DNA of 64,000 bases from Hirschia maritima DSM 19733 (GTDB taxonomy: Bacteria > Pseudomonadota > Alphaproteobacteria > Caulobacterales > Hyphomonadaceae). The notes under the pieces are model-generated. The model had not been told where the DNA came from and did not search any database. It saw nothing but the letters and a program-made list of their open reading frames with translations. The stretch is taken from positions 186,001 through 250,000 of the forward strand of contig NZ_KB899544.1 in NCBI RefSeq assembly GCF_000378345.1. Direction: 5' to 3'. Positions 45,859-54,616 of this stretch are shown in pieces; the first letter of the stretch is position 1, and each line of letters opens with the position of its first letter. The position numbers were made by a program, and so were the translations under genes.

Positions 45859-47439
45859 CTACCAGAATAGTGCGTACAGGGCTGCAACAGCTGCAACGAC
45901 TACAAGAGCACCGACATTGTATGCTGAGCTTGTTCCAAACTTGATTCCGTTTAGATCGATTGCCTTCTCTGGCATTTTTCTATCAATGAATGACATGATT
46001 GCAATGACAGCGCAGCAGCCAAGAAATACATATAGTACACGATCCATGAATGGGATGTGTGCAAAATAAAACTTCCCTACAACTGAGAATGCGAATGAAC
46101 CTATTGCTGCGAGCAATGCTCCATTTGCGGTCGATCCTTTCCAGAACACACCAAGTATGAAGATCGCACAAATTCCTGGAGTGAAGAAGCCTGTGAATTC
46201 CTGAATAAACTGAAATGCTTGCTCTGATTTTCCAAGGAGTGGTTGTGCAACTAACACAGCAATGATGATTGCAGTTAAGCTTGCAAAACGTCCGATTTTC
46301 ACCAATTCACCTTCAGACTCCTCGCCTTTGTGCCAAGGACGATAAATGTCGAGTGTAAAAATGGTTGAAATCGAGTTCATCATTGAACCAAGAGAGGACA
46401 CGATGGCTGCTACTAGTGCAGCAAAGATGAGGCCTCTGATTCCGATAGGGGCGAGGGCCATCACAGTTGGGTATGCCTGATCGGGACGGCCAACATATAG
46501 ACCACTGTTTGGGTCTTGAGACAAAACGTAAGCAGCAATACCCGGAATAACAATAATTAGCGGCATTAACAGCTTAAGGAATGCTGCAAACACGATACCT
46601 TTTTGAGCTTCATCTTGCGATTTGGCACCAAGGGCACGTTGAATAATGTATTGATTGAACCCCCAATAGGATAGGTTCATCATCCACATTCCACCGATTA
46701 ACACACCAATACCAGGTAGGTTCATGTACTCAGGATTATCTTTGGAAAGGATCATGTCGAACTTTCCAGGTGCTTGTTCAAGTAATACGCTCATACCTTC
46801 AATAGGGCCGGCACCGCCAGATACCTTATCGAGCGCGATCCAGGTGATTAGCATCCCACCTAGAACCAGTAGCACGACCTGAATGATATCAGTCATGGCT
46901 ACAGCTTTCAGACCACCATAGAGAGAGTAAGCAACTGCGAAAACGGCCAATACGATTAGACCGTATGTGATATCAAACCCTGTTAATGCATTGATGGCAG
47001 TTGCACCGAGCCACAGAATGGCCGTCAAATTCACGAATGTGTAGAGCAGTAGCCAGAAAATCGACATGACTGTTTTAACGCGAACGTCAAATCGTTTTTC
47101 AAGGAATTGCGGCATTGTGTAAATGCCATGCTTGAGGAATACGGGTAAGAAAAACTTACCAACTATCAACAAGGTAATACCTGCCATCCATTCATAAGAA
47201 GCAATAGCAAGGCCAACTACATACCCCGAACCCGACATTCCAATGATTTGCTCAGCAGAAATATTGGCTGCAATAAGCGATGCACCAACAGCCCACCAAG
47301 GAAGTGCTTTTCCGGCCAGAAAATAATCTTCTGAATCCTTTTGATGACCTGCTTTCTCGCGCGACAAAAGTGTAGCTATTGCGATGAGCGCAACAGCGTA
47401 CCCAATCACAATCGCCAAATCTATTGTTTCCAATCCCAT
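45859..47439 (-). CDS. Sodium/glucose cotransporter (SSS family, SGLT type)
   Basis: A 526-residue membrane protein with about 14 helices. DYFLAGKALPWWAVGASLIAANISAEQIIGMSGSGY and ASYEWMAG match the bacterial SGLT core sodium and sugar sites; WMMNLSYWGFNQYIIQRALGAKSQDEAQKG and FAALVAAIVSSLGSMMNSISTIFTLDIYR match the later signature helices. It imports glucose or galactose with Na+. It is divergent from gntK, with the perfect LacI-type palindrome between them, so it is probably part of the same glucose regulon as the GH3 enzymes, whose product it would import. Confidence 0.9.
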   Translation of the reverse strand: MGLETIDLAIVIGYAVALIAIATLLSREKAGHQKDSEDYFLAGKALPWWAVGASLIAANISAEQIIGMSGSGYVVGLAIASYEWMAGITLLIVGKFFLPVFLKHGIYTMPQFLEKRFDVRVKTVMSIFWLLLYTFVNLTAILWLGATAINALTGFDITYGLIVLAVFAVAYSLYGGLKAVAMTDIIQVVLLVLGGMLITWIALDKVSGGAGPIEGMSVLLEQAPGKFDMILSKDNPEYMNLPGIGVLIGGMWMMNLSYWGFNQYIIQRALGAKSQDEAQKGIVFAAFLKLLMPLIIVIPGIAAYVLSQDPNSGLYVGRPDQAYPTVMALAPIGIRGLIFAALVAAIVSSLGSMMNSISTIFTLDIYRPWHKGEESEGELVKIGRFASLTAIIIAVLVAQPLLGKSEQAFQFIQEFTGFFTPGICAIFILGVFWKGSTANGALLAAIGSFAFSVVGKFYFAHIPFMDRVLYVFLGCCAVIAIMSFIDRKMPEKAIDLNGIKFGTSSAYNVGALVVVAAVAALYALFW

Positions 47440-47534
47440 CCTTTTTCAACTCTCATTTTTATTAGTGTTTTAGATTTTGATTTTTTCAACGCGGTAAAAA
47501 CGCGATATTGTGTATAAGAGCTTTCACTGATAAG

Positions 47535-47546
47535 GACAACGTTGTC
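47535..47546. promoter_or_regulatory. Perfect LacI-type operator GACAACGTTGTC
   Basis: A 12-base perfect palindrome centred between the SGLT-type gene (-) and gntK (+), 96 bases and 79 bases from their starts. It is the best copy of the element also found at 42799, 42912 and 49505. Confidence 0.65.
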
Positions 47547-47624
47547 AACAGCATGCTTTCGTTGGGCGAGTATACTCAGTGCGGAAATGTGGTTGTGATT
47601 TTTTGCTACAAAAAGAGGGAAAGA

Positions 47625-48110
47625 ATGACTGTCTTTATTGTGATGGGGGTTTCTGGGGCAGGTAAATCCACGATTGGTCGTAAGTTAGCTGACCAGCTTC
47701 AAATACCCTTTTTTGAAGGCGATGATTTTCATCCAGAAACAAACAAAGCTAAAATGAGCCAAGGGATAGCTCTTCAAAATGCTGACCGTCATGCTTGGAT
47801 TGTGTCATTGGCTAATTCAATTAATGAGATAGATTCTGATTGTGTCGTTTCTTGTTCTGCTCTTAATCCGATAGTTCGAGACTGGATAAATCAAGAATTT
47901 GAGCAAGATGTTCGATTTGTTTGTTTGAGTGCGACGAAGGAAGTATTGCTAAAGCGTCTGCAGGCGAGAAGTGAGCACTTCTTCCCACCCGAGCTTTTGG
48001 ATTCGCAACTCGATGCATTAGAATTGAGCGCTGAAATCCCATGCGTAAATGTTCAGCAGCCTATTGAAAAAGTCATTCGGGATGTTCTGGATATCTTTGA
48101 GGAAACTTAG
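47625..48110 (+). CDS. gntK: Gluconokinase
   Basis: A 161-residue P-loop kinase. Walker A GVSGAGKST lies at residues 8-16, with FFEGDDFHPETNKAKMSQGIALQNADRHAWI (substrate region, in part) and SCSALNPIVRDW. The family phosphorylates D-gluconate to 6-phosphogluconate for the Entner-Doudoroff or pentose phosphate pathways. ATG 47625 has AGAGGGA upstream and gives the usual N-terminus; the longer frame from 47508 would run through the operator. Its stop overlaps that of the convergent gntP gene by a TTAG shared at 48107-48110. Confidence 0.93.
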   Translation: MTVFIVMGVSGAGKSTIGRKLADQLQIPFFEGDDFHPETNKAKMSQGIALQNADRHAWIVSLANSINEIDSDCVVSCSALNPIVRDWINQEFEQDVRFVCLSATKEVLLKRLQARSEHFFPPELLDSQLDALELSAEIPCVNVQQPIEKVIRDVLDIFEET

Positions 48111-49456
48111 ACAAACATCCAAAGAATGCAGGTGATTGCGAATGCTGTAAATCCAATAAGTGTCGTGGATATCGTCCAGCTTCTTAGTGTCTGGTTTTCA
48201 TCAAGGTTTAGATAACGGCTCACCAACCAAAAACCAGAATCGTTTACGTGAGAAATTACAGTTGCACCAGCGGCGATCGCAATGACCAGTAGGGCAAGCG
48301 CAGGTCCTGCCAAGCCTATAGTTTCTGCGACTGGGGCAGTTAGGCCGGCTGCTGTAATCATGGCGACCGTGGCTGAACCCTGAGCTACCCTAACGATAGC
48401 GGCAACTAGAAAAGCAAAGCCGATTATCGGCATTGAGTTGGATTGTAAAACCGCGGCGAGGTCAGCACCAGCACCTGATGTGACAAGTATTTGTTTAAAC
48501 ACTCCCCCAGCACCTGTTACGAGAACGACAATACCTGCAGGCTCTAGCGCTTTGGTCATAGCTTGCATTAGCCCATCCGCAGGGACGCCTCTGCGTATCC
48601 CCAAGGCATACCAGCTCACTAAACAGCCAAGCAGCAGAGAAATAAAAGGATGGCCGAGAAAAAGAATAATCTGTTGAGTAGGGGAAAGAGTTTCGGTGTC
48701 ACCTAATTGCATTTTAGTAAGTGTTGCAGCGAGGATCAGGGCAAGTGGTAGTAAAATTGCCAACATTGCAGCAGAAAAACTAATTGGGTTTTCAGGTTCT
48801 ACAATTTCGTGCTCGGTTTCATGTATAGCGTGTGTGTTGAACACGTCCTGAGACATAAGGTGTTTGGTTAATAGGGGGCCGCCAACAAAGGCGGCTGGTA
48901 AGCCTGCTAGAGCTCCAAAAAGAATAACCCACCCTAAGTCAGCATTCAGAATATCGGCAACGGCTATCGGACCGGGTGTGGGTGGAATAAACGAGTGGGT
49001 GACCGCAAGTCCTGCAAGTAGTGGCATTGCGAAGTAGATTAGTGGTTTTTGCGTTTTTTTCTGTAGGCCTAGCAATACAGGCATTAGGATTATGAAAGCA
49101 ATATCGAAGAATACAGGGATGGCGACAAGAAAACCAATAAGTCCAAGAGCCAATTGAGATTTTTCGATTCCAAAACGCTTTAGAATCGTTGAAGAAATAG
49201 CTTGAACGCCTCCTGATTGTTCCAGCAATGCCCCCATCATTGCACCTAGTCCGACGACAACTGCCACAAACCCTAAAGTGCCACCCATTCCATCTTTTAC
49301 AGCGTTGATGACATCATCCGGTGTCATGCCGACACTGATACCAAATCCAAGGCTCACCAACAGCAATGCGATAAAAGCTGGTAGTTTCACGCGCAAAACT
49401 AAGAAAAGTAGAGCTACAATCGATATTGAAGTGGCGATTAGGGGAAGGGTGGGCAT
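48107..49456 (-). CDS. gntP: Gluconate permease, GntP family
   Basis: A 449-residue inner-membrane symporter. GntP-family motifs are GLGAMMGALLEQSGGVQAIS, AIPVFFDIAFIILMPVL, THSFIPPTPGPIAVADIL, VTGAGGVFKQIL, RVAQGSATVAMITAAGL and ISHVNDSGFWLVSRYL. It imports gluconate (or a related aldonate) with protons. It converges with gluconokinase, and its promoter has an operator-like GACAACGATGTC (49505-49516). It should take up gluconate made in the periplasm by the PQQ dehydrogenase and lipoprotein lactonase. Confidence 0.92.
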   Translation of the reverse strand: MPTLPLIATSISIVALLFLVLRVKLPAFIALLLVSLGFGISVGMTPDDVINAVKDGMGGTLGFVAVVVGLGAMMGALLEQSGGVQAISSTILKRFGIEKSQLALGLIGFLVAIPVFFDIAFIILMPVLLGLQKKTQKPLIYFAMPLLAGLAVTHSFIPPTPGPIAVADILNADLGWVILFGALAGLPAAFVGGPLLTKHLMSQDVFNTHAIHETEHEIVEPENPISFSAAMLAILLPLALILAATLTKMQLGDTETLSPTQQIILFLGHPFISLLLGCLVSWYALGIRRGVPADGLMQAMTKALEPAGIVVLVTGAGGVFKQILVTSGAGADLAAVLQSNSMPIIGFAFLVAAIVRVAQGSATVAMITAAGLTAPVAETIGLAGPALALLVIAIAAGATVISHVNDSGFWLVSRYLNLDENQTLRSWTISTTLIGFTAFAITCILWMFV

Positions 49457-49704
49457 CTAACTAGTTCCAATTTGCGGCGGAGAAAGTAAGATCTTCATTA
49501 TTTAGACAACGATGTCAATAACTGTTTCGATGGTACCAGCGTGGACTGTTCGGGGCTGTTTTGGGGTTTTGATAGAGTTCCAATGTTAGGTTTTAAAGCA
49601 TATACCGCACAGGTTTTCTATCTTTGATGGAATAGAACCGCTCAAAACAATGTGAAAACTGAGCTCAAGTCTAATGCAATTGTGTGGTCACACATATGGG
49701 AGGT
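49457..49704 (-). promoter_or_regulatory. gntP promoter region with LacI-type operator
   Basis: GACAACGATGTC at 49505-49516 is one base off the perfect palindrome at 47535 and lies about 50 bases before the gntP start. No gene or strong hairpin was seen in the remaining bases toward the LacI stop at 49705. Confidence 0.55.
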
Positions 49705-50733
49705 TTAACCTCCGCAGGTATCTCTAACGATTAAGTTAGTTGGAAGTCTTTCAGAGCGACTAACATGACCTCTTGTATCCAGAAGTTTTGAGACAAGCAT
49801 ACGCCCGGCTTTTCGGGTGTCTTGAGAGATTGTTGATAGTGCAGGTGACGATAGACTTGCAAAAGGGATGTTGTCGTATCCAATCACTGATACGTCCTCA
49901 GGGACGTTTCTGTCGTTTTTCTGCAAGGCGCGGATTGCACCTAGAGCTAGCATGTCACTTGCAGCTACAATGCCGTCAAATTTTTTGCCCGATGCGATCA
50001 AACTTTCGATGGCTGCTTCTGCTGATTCTACTTCAAAATGAGCAGGTATTTGCATGTCTTCATTGACGCTTAAGCCATGTTCTGCGTGTGCTTCTAGATA
50101 ACCCCTATATCTTTGTGAAGCTTCAGGTGCCTGCGTATCACCTAGGAAAACAATATTTTGTCGATCAAGTCGGATCAGGTGAGATGTTGCTCGTTTTCCA
50201 CCCTCAGGGTTGTCACTTCCAACGCAGCAATATTCTTGATCTGAAAACTCTGCTCCCCAGACGACGAATCTATCATCTTCTTGGCTCAATTTATTAAATT
50301 CTGACCTCAAGTAACTTTGACCGATATAAATTACGCCATCGGCTCTGCTAGTTTTCATCGCAGAAGTAAGGTCTTCATAATTGCGAGGATAGATGTGACT
50401 GATAAGGACATCGCATTGGCGTTCTCTTGCTGCAGCGCTGATGCTGTCCAAAAGTTGGATTAAAAAAGGGTCGGAGCGTTGCTCATTTCGAGATTGCGGT
50501 TGAGGAACAACAATAGCAATTGTTGCATCCGCTCCAATGGGGCCTGCAGGCATGGATTGACGAAATGGGTAATCCATTTGGCGGGCAAGTTGCCATATGT
50601 GTTCTTTAGTTCTGCGATTGATCGCCGGACTATCGTTTAGTGCTCTTGAAACGGTAGAGACTGAAACGCCTGCCAATTGAGCTAAATCCTCTAGTCGAGT
50701 AGCTTTTCTAAGAGGAGTAGGCGTGTTGCCCAT
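49705..50733 (-). CDS. LacI-family transcriptional regulator of maltodextrin genes
   Basis: A 342-residue regulator. Helix-turn-helix EDLAQLAGVSVSTVSRALNDSPAIN and hinge-like RQMDYPFRQSMP precede the sensor domain (IAIVVPQPQSRNEQRSDPFLIQLLDSI, ADGVIYIGQSYL, IVFLGDTQAPEASQRYRGYLEAHAEHGL, GIVAASDMLALGAIRAL, VIGYDNIPFASLSSPALSTISQD). It is the last gene of the operon with two GH13 enzymes, 17 bases after the glucosidase. It probably regulates the divergent maltodextrin promoter at 54366-54616, with maltose or glucose as effector. Confidence 0.9.
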   Translation of the reverse strand: MGNTPTPLRKATRLEDLAQLAGVSVSTVSRALNDSPAINRRTKEHIWQLARQMDYPFRQSMPAGPIGADATIAIVVPQPQSRNEQRSDPFLIQLLDSISAAARERQCDVLISHIYPRNYEDLTSAMKTSRADGVIYIGQSYLRSEFNKLSQEDDRFVVWGAEFSDQEYCCVGSDNPEGGKRATSHLIRLDRQNIVFLGDTQAPEASQRYRGYLEAHAEHGLSVNEDMQIPAHFEVESAEAAIESLIASGKKFDGIVAASDMLALGAIRALQKNDRNVPEDVSVIGYDNIPFASLSSPALSTISQDTRKAGRMLVSKLLDTRGHVSRSERLPTNLIVRDTCGG

Positions 50734-50750
50734 ATGTCAGCTCCATGCGT

Positions 50751-52400
50751 TTAAGTTTCCTTAGTCGCTGCCCATATACCGCTCCAAGGTCTCATTATCT
50801 TATCAGGTGTTTTATTGATATCAATTGCGCCCATTTCGTTAGCAAGCGATGTGAGTGTTGCATCGAGTCGCAAGGTTGCTGGGGCTGAAGACAGATTGAA
50901 ACAACAATACACATCTCTATTGGCAGATTCGCGTTTAAAAACCAATAATTGATCTTCAACTGAAACTAATTCAAGTTTTCCGTCGATGAGGGACGGTAAT
51001 CCTTTTCTCAATTGAAGTAGGCTTTTCACAGAATTTAGGCATGAAGTGTTTTGGGTGCTCTGGATTTCAACAGACTTGCCGTAATGGCGAGGATCTACAG
51101 GAAGCCAAGGATCTTGGTTTGAAAAACCTGCATTGGGAAGATCTCTTTGCCAAGGCATAGGAGTTCTAACGCCATCTCTTCCTAAAGTTAAAGGCCAGTT
51201 TGTTATTGCTTCTGGATCGGTTAATCGGTCGAAAGGGACATGGCCTTGTTCGAGACCTAATTCTTCCCCTTGGTATATTATTGGGTTTCCGCGTATGGAA
51301 AGTAAAAGCATCATTATGGTTTGGCTGGCATGCGGGAAAGCTTCTATATCAAACCATCGAGATGTGGCGCGAGGAGCATCATGGTTTGAGAACGCCCAAC
51401 TAGGCCAACCTTCGTTTTCCGATTGTGTCCAAGCAGATATGGAATCAGCAACAATCTTTGGGTTGAGTGATTTTGCATATAGAAAATCGAAGTTATAAGC
51501 AGAATTTAGCCTTTTGCCATTGGCTGTAAATGCAAGCATTTCATCCATCGGGTCTGGGCCGCCAACTTCCGCGACACTAAATGTGGCTCCATAATCGTCC
51601 AGAAGGCTGCGGACTCTTTCTAGGAAGGCTGGGATCTCAGGTTGAGATTGATTGTGGATGTGTAGCTGCATGTCGAAAGGGCGCGTGACATCACTCTCTG
51701 GTGTGTTGGACATTGGATTGTCGGTCAATTCTCGATTGTGCATGGAGAAATTGATTGCATCCAATCGAAATCCATCGACTCCACGATCAAGCCAAAATTT
51801 CGAAGCGGCTAAAAGTGCGTTTTGTACTTCTGGATTGTGCACGTTGAGCTGCGGCTGTTCCTTCAAAAAGTTGTGCAAATAATATTGTTTGCGACGTGCA
51901 TCCCAGGTCCAAGCTGGCCCACCAAACACTGATTGCCAGTTTGAGGGAGGGCTTCCATCAGGCTTCGCATTTTCCCACACATACCAGTCAGATTTTGCGT
52001 TGGTTTTGTCTAGTCGACTTTCAGCGAACCACGCGTGTTCATCAGATGTATGTGAAAACACCTGGTCAATTATGACTTTAAGGTCGAGATTATGTGCTTT
52101 TTCAATGAGTTTGTCGAAATCGGATAAGTTTCCAAAAATCGGATCTACATCACAATAGTCTGCCACATCATATCCAAAATCTTTCATGGGAGATGTGTAG
52201 AATGGAGATATCCAAACGCCATCAACTCCCAATTCAGATAGATAATCGAGTTTTGAAAGAATTCCGTTGAGGTCACCAATGCCGTCATTATTGCTATCAA
52301 AGAAGCTTCTTGGATAAATTTGATAAATAACGGCTCCCCGCCACCATTCAGAATTGGCCGCACGGGAAGATGTAATGGAAGAAGTCAAGGCGTTCATCAT
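50751..52400 (-). CDS. GH13 alpha-glucosidase (oligo-1,6-glucosidase type), cytoplasmic
   Basis: A 549-residue enzyme with no signal peptide. Conserved GH13 regions are WWRGAVIYQIYPRSFFDSNNDGIGDLNG, the region I motif around DQVFSHTSDEHAWF, GFRLDAINF with the nucleophile Asp, SVAEVGGPD with the acid/base Glu, and FSNHDAPRATSRW with the transition-state Asp. QVFSHTS and the overall length suit the alpha-glucosidase subfamilies (GH13_23-like). It would release glucose from maltose and maltodextrins imported by the MalT-like carrier. It lies 18 bases after the lipoprotein amylase gene. Confidence 0.9.
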   Translation of the reverse strand: MMNALTSSITSSRAANSEWWRGAVIYQIYPRSFFDSNNDGIGDLNGILSKLDYLSELGVDGVWISPFYTSPMKDFGYDVADYCDVDPIFGNLSDFDKLIEKAHNLDLKVIIDQVFSHTSDEHAWFAESRLDKTNAKSDWYVWENAKPDGSPPSNWQSVFGGPAWTWDARRKQYYLHNFLKEQPQLNVHNPEVQNALLAASKFWLDRGVDGFRLDAINFSMHNRELTDNPMSNTPESDVTRPFDMQLHIHNQSQPEIPAFLERVRSLLDDYGATFSVAEVGGPDPMDEMLAFTANGKRLNSAYNFDFLYAKSLNPKIVADSISAWTQSENEGWPSWAFSNHDAPRATSRWFDIEAFPHASQTIMMLLLSIRGNPIIYQGEELGLEQGHVPFDRLTDPEAITNWPLTLGRDGVRTPMPWQRDLPNAGFSNQDPWLPVDPRHYGKSVEIQSTQNTSCLNSVKSLLQLRKGLPSLIDGKLELVSVEDQLLVFKRESANRDVYCCFNLSSAPATLRLDATLTSLANEMGAIDINKTPDKIMRPWSGIWAATKET

Positions 52401-52418
52401 AGTCTCGATTATAAAGTC

Positions 52419-54365
52419 TTATTTCGATATTTTTGAGCGGCACAGCGCGTAGCCGAGGGCGGGCATTTCAATTTTAAATGTCCCTACACTTGAGCTCTTA
52501 GTTGGGCAGGTGCCTTCAATGGATTCCCAATCGTTTGTGCGGCCATCGACGGCAAAAGTAACAGTTTGAGCTTCATTTTCGGCGTTAAACACAGCGACAT
52601 AATCATACTCAGCATTTTCCAAGGTGCGGGAGATAGCCAGAATGCTTTTGTCTGTGTGTGCTAGGCGAGTGGTTTGTTCGCCTTTCCTGAGTGCGGTGTG
52701 TGATAAACGTTGCTGCGCTAATTCGGCAATGGTGACGTAAAGCGGGTGGCTTGTGTCAAAGTTGCGTTCTGCTGTCGTGGCGTCTGTTCCCAATAAATCG
52801 TTGTCATTGTAAACATCGACTGTACTGGCGAACATGTTTTCTCTGGCGTCCTGATCGTTTCCATCGGAAACAAAGCCTTGTTCATCACCATAATAAATGG
52901 TTGGGACACCGCGAGAATACATCATGATTGCATGGGCTAGTTTTGTGCGTTTCAGTTTTTCTTCATCAGTCATATCCGGGTGCGCGATGTTAAGCATTCC
53001 TGCGAAGCGACCCATGTCATGGTTTCCCAGAAAGGTAGGCAGCCTGCGGCCTTCAGCTGCGGCTTCTCCATATAAAGAATCTACGAAGAACATGCTGGCC
53101 ATTTCTTCGCCTGTTGACCCGTTGATAACGAATTCTGCTGCGCTATTTTGAAACGCAAAATCTAAAACTGTTGGCAGCTCATCTCTGCGTGTAAACACAG
53201 CCAGCTGTCCTGGGTTTGGTTCATAGACTTCTCCAAAAATATGGAAATGCTCTATACCTTCCTCTTTGGCGACCGCTTCTAAGTGCGGAATGAGTTCTTG
53301 CCAAAATTCTGGACGCACATGGCGGGCAGTATCAATTCTATACCCATCGACTTTAAAGTCTCTGATCCATTGAGCGTATACGTCTTTAAAGCCTTCCACG
53401 ACACGCGGATGTTCGGTCATGAAATCGTCTAGGCCTGCAAAGTCTCCATAGAGAGAGTCTTCGCCCTTGAATGTTGTATGGCCGCGATTGTGATAATAAA
53501 TAGTGTCATTCATCCACGCAGGATTTTTGACGTTTTTTTCGGCTTCGGGAACGTATGCATTGTAAGCATAATTGGGGTCAGTAAGCTTGCTGAAATTGTC
53601 TTCGTTTAGGTGAGCAGCATCATCTCCTAAAAAGCCGGTATTGGTTGGTTTTCCATTAATGTCGCCGGAGGTTGTGTATGGATAATCCCCAAGGGTGCGG
53701 TAGGGGCATTCATTCGCCTGCTTTAATTCATCAATAGCGTTTTCACCATGGCATTCTTCGTATTGTATAACATCTGCGGAATGGTTGGTAATGATGTCCA
53801 TGTAGACGCGCATATCGCGGCCATGTGCTTCATCAACGAGTTGTTTGAAATCTTCTCGAGTCCCAATGTGAGGGTCCACATTGAGGAAGTCTGTGATCCA
53901 ATATCCGTGATATCCTGAAGATTCATTTCCAGGAGTGCCTTGTACAGCCTTGTTTTCAAATATGGGTGTTAGCCAGATCGCTGTTATACCGAGGCCTTGA
54001 AGATAATCTAATTGCTTGATGAGGCCTTGAAGGTCTCCGCCATTATAAAAGCCCTTATGGGTAGGGTCAAAGCCGTGTTGGAGGCGATCGCCAGCAATCC
54101 CGCCAGTATCATTCGATGTATCGGCATTGTCGAAGCGGTCAGGTAGTACAAAATAAATGATTTCGTCTTCTGGCCCTCTTTGGGAGGTGACGGATGGTGT
54201 AGTGTCGACTGCTTTAGTAGTTAAGGGAGTGGCGTTGGTATCTGCACTGACCGGAGCATTTAGTGTTGAGCAGGCTCCAAGTCCTATTGCGCATGTTGCA
54301 ATAAGGCTGGATCTCAATCGGGATGGTGAGTGGTTTTCTCGTTCTCCAAAAAGTGAGATGGTCAT
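52419..54365 (-). CDS. GH13 alpha-amylase family lipoprotein
   Basis: A 648-residue enzyme. ATG 54365, preceded by GGGAG, gives a lipoprotein signal (lipobox LGAC, Cys32); a longer frame to 54464 lacks support. Catalytic regions are DIITNHSADVI (region I), GYRIDTARHV (nucleophile Asp), HIFGEVYEPN (acid/base Glu) and FLGNHDMGRF (stabiliser Asp). PEDEIIYFVLPDRFDNADTSND, GYHGYWITDFLNVDPH and a C-terminal beta domain ending in ALCRSK complete it. It would cut starch or maltodextrins at the outer membrane or in the periplasm. It heads a minus-strand operon with a glucosidase and LacI, divergent from the GH97 gene. Confidence 0.9.
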   Translation of the reverse strand: MTISLFGERENHSPSRLRSSLIATCAIGLGACSTLNAPVSADTNATPLTTKAVDTTPSVTSQRGPEDEIIYFVLPDRFDNADTSNDTGGIAGDRLQHGFDPTHKGFYNGGDLQGLIKQLDYLQGLGITAIWLTPIFENKAVQGTPGNESSGYHGYWITDFLNVDPHIGTREDFKQLVDEAHGRDMRVYMDIITNHSADVIQYEECHGENAIDELKQANECPYRTLGDYPYTTSGDINGKPTNTGFLGDDAAHLNEDNFSKLTDPNYAYNAYVPEAEKNVKNPAWMNDTIYYHNRGHTTFKGEDSLYGDFAGLDDFMTEHPRVVEGFKDVYAQWIRDFKVDGYRIDTARHVRPEFWQELIPHLEAVAKEEGIEHFHIFGEVYEPNPGQLAVFTRRDELPTVLDFAFQNSAAEFVINGSTGEEMASMFFVDSLYGEAAAEGRRLPTFLGNHDMGRFAGMLNIAHPDMTDEEKLKRTKLAHAIMMYSRGVPTIYYGDEQGFVSDGNDQDARENMFASTVDVYNDNDLLGTDATTAERNFDTSHPLYVTIAELAQQRLSHTALRKGEQTTRLAHTDKSILAISRTLENAEYDYVAVFNAENEAQTVTFAVDGRTNDWESIEGTCPTKSSSVGTFKIEMPALGYALCRSKISK

Positions 54366-54616
54366 GTTATTCTCCCGGCGACGAATTGAATTAGTTTTGT
54401 TTATGCAAAATATTGCAAAATATATAAGGCTGTGTCTAGTCGTTAGTGGCGGCAATTGTGCCAAAATAGCAAATAAATGTCGATAAATGGCGGTTTTTTA
54501 TTAGAAAACTATTTGTTTTGATCGTTGTTTCTTGCTTTTTTACATTGCAAAAATATGAAAATTGTGGAATTTTATGCAAAAAATAACATGGCATGCATGA
54601 TTGGGAGAAATTAGGT
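54366..54616. promoter_or_regulatory. Divergent maltodextrin promoter with TGCAAAATAT repeats
   Basis: A perfect tandem pair TGCAAAATAT (54404-54413, 54414-54423) contains the inverted element TGCAA-AATA-TTGCA (54404-54417). Two further close copies are TGCAAAAATAT (54546-54556) and TGCAAAAAATA (54575-54585). One pair lies just upstream of each divergent gene. They are candidate sites for the LacI regulator at 49705-50733. The region is otherwise AT-rich and non-coding. Confidence 0.5.

Noticed and set aside
54366-54464. 33-residue N-terminal extension of the GH13 lipoprotein
   Set aside because: A GGGAG site precedes ATG 54365, and the shorter protein has a proper lipoprotein signal; the extension overlaps the repeat-containing promoter.
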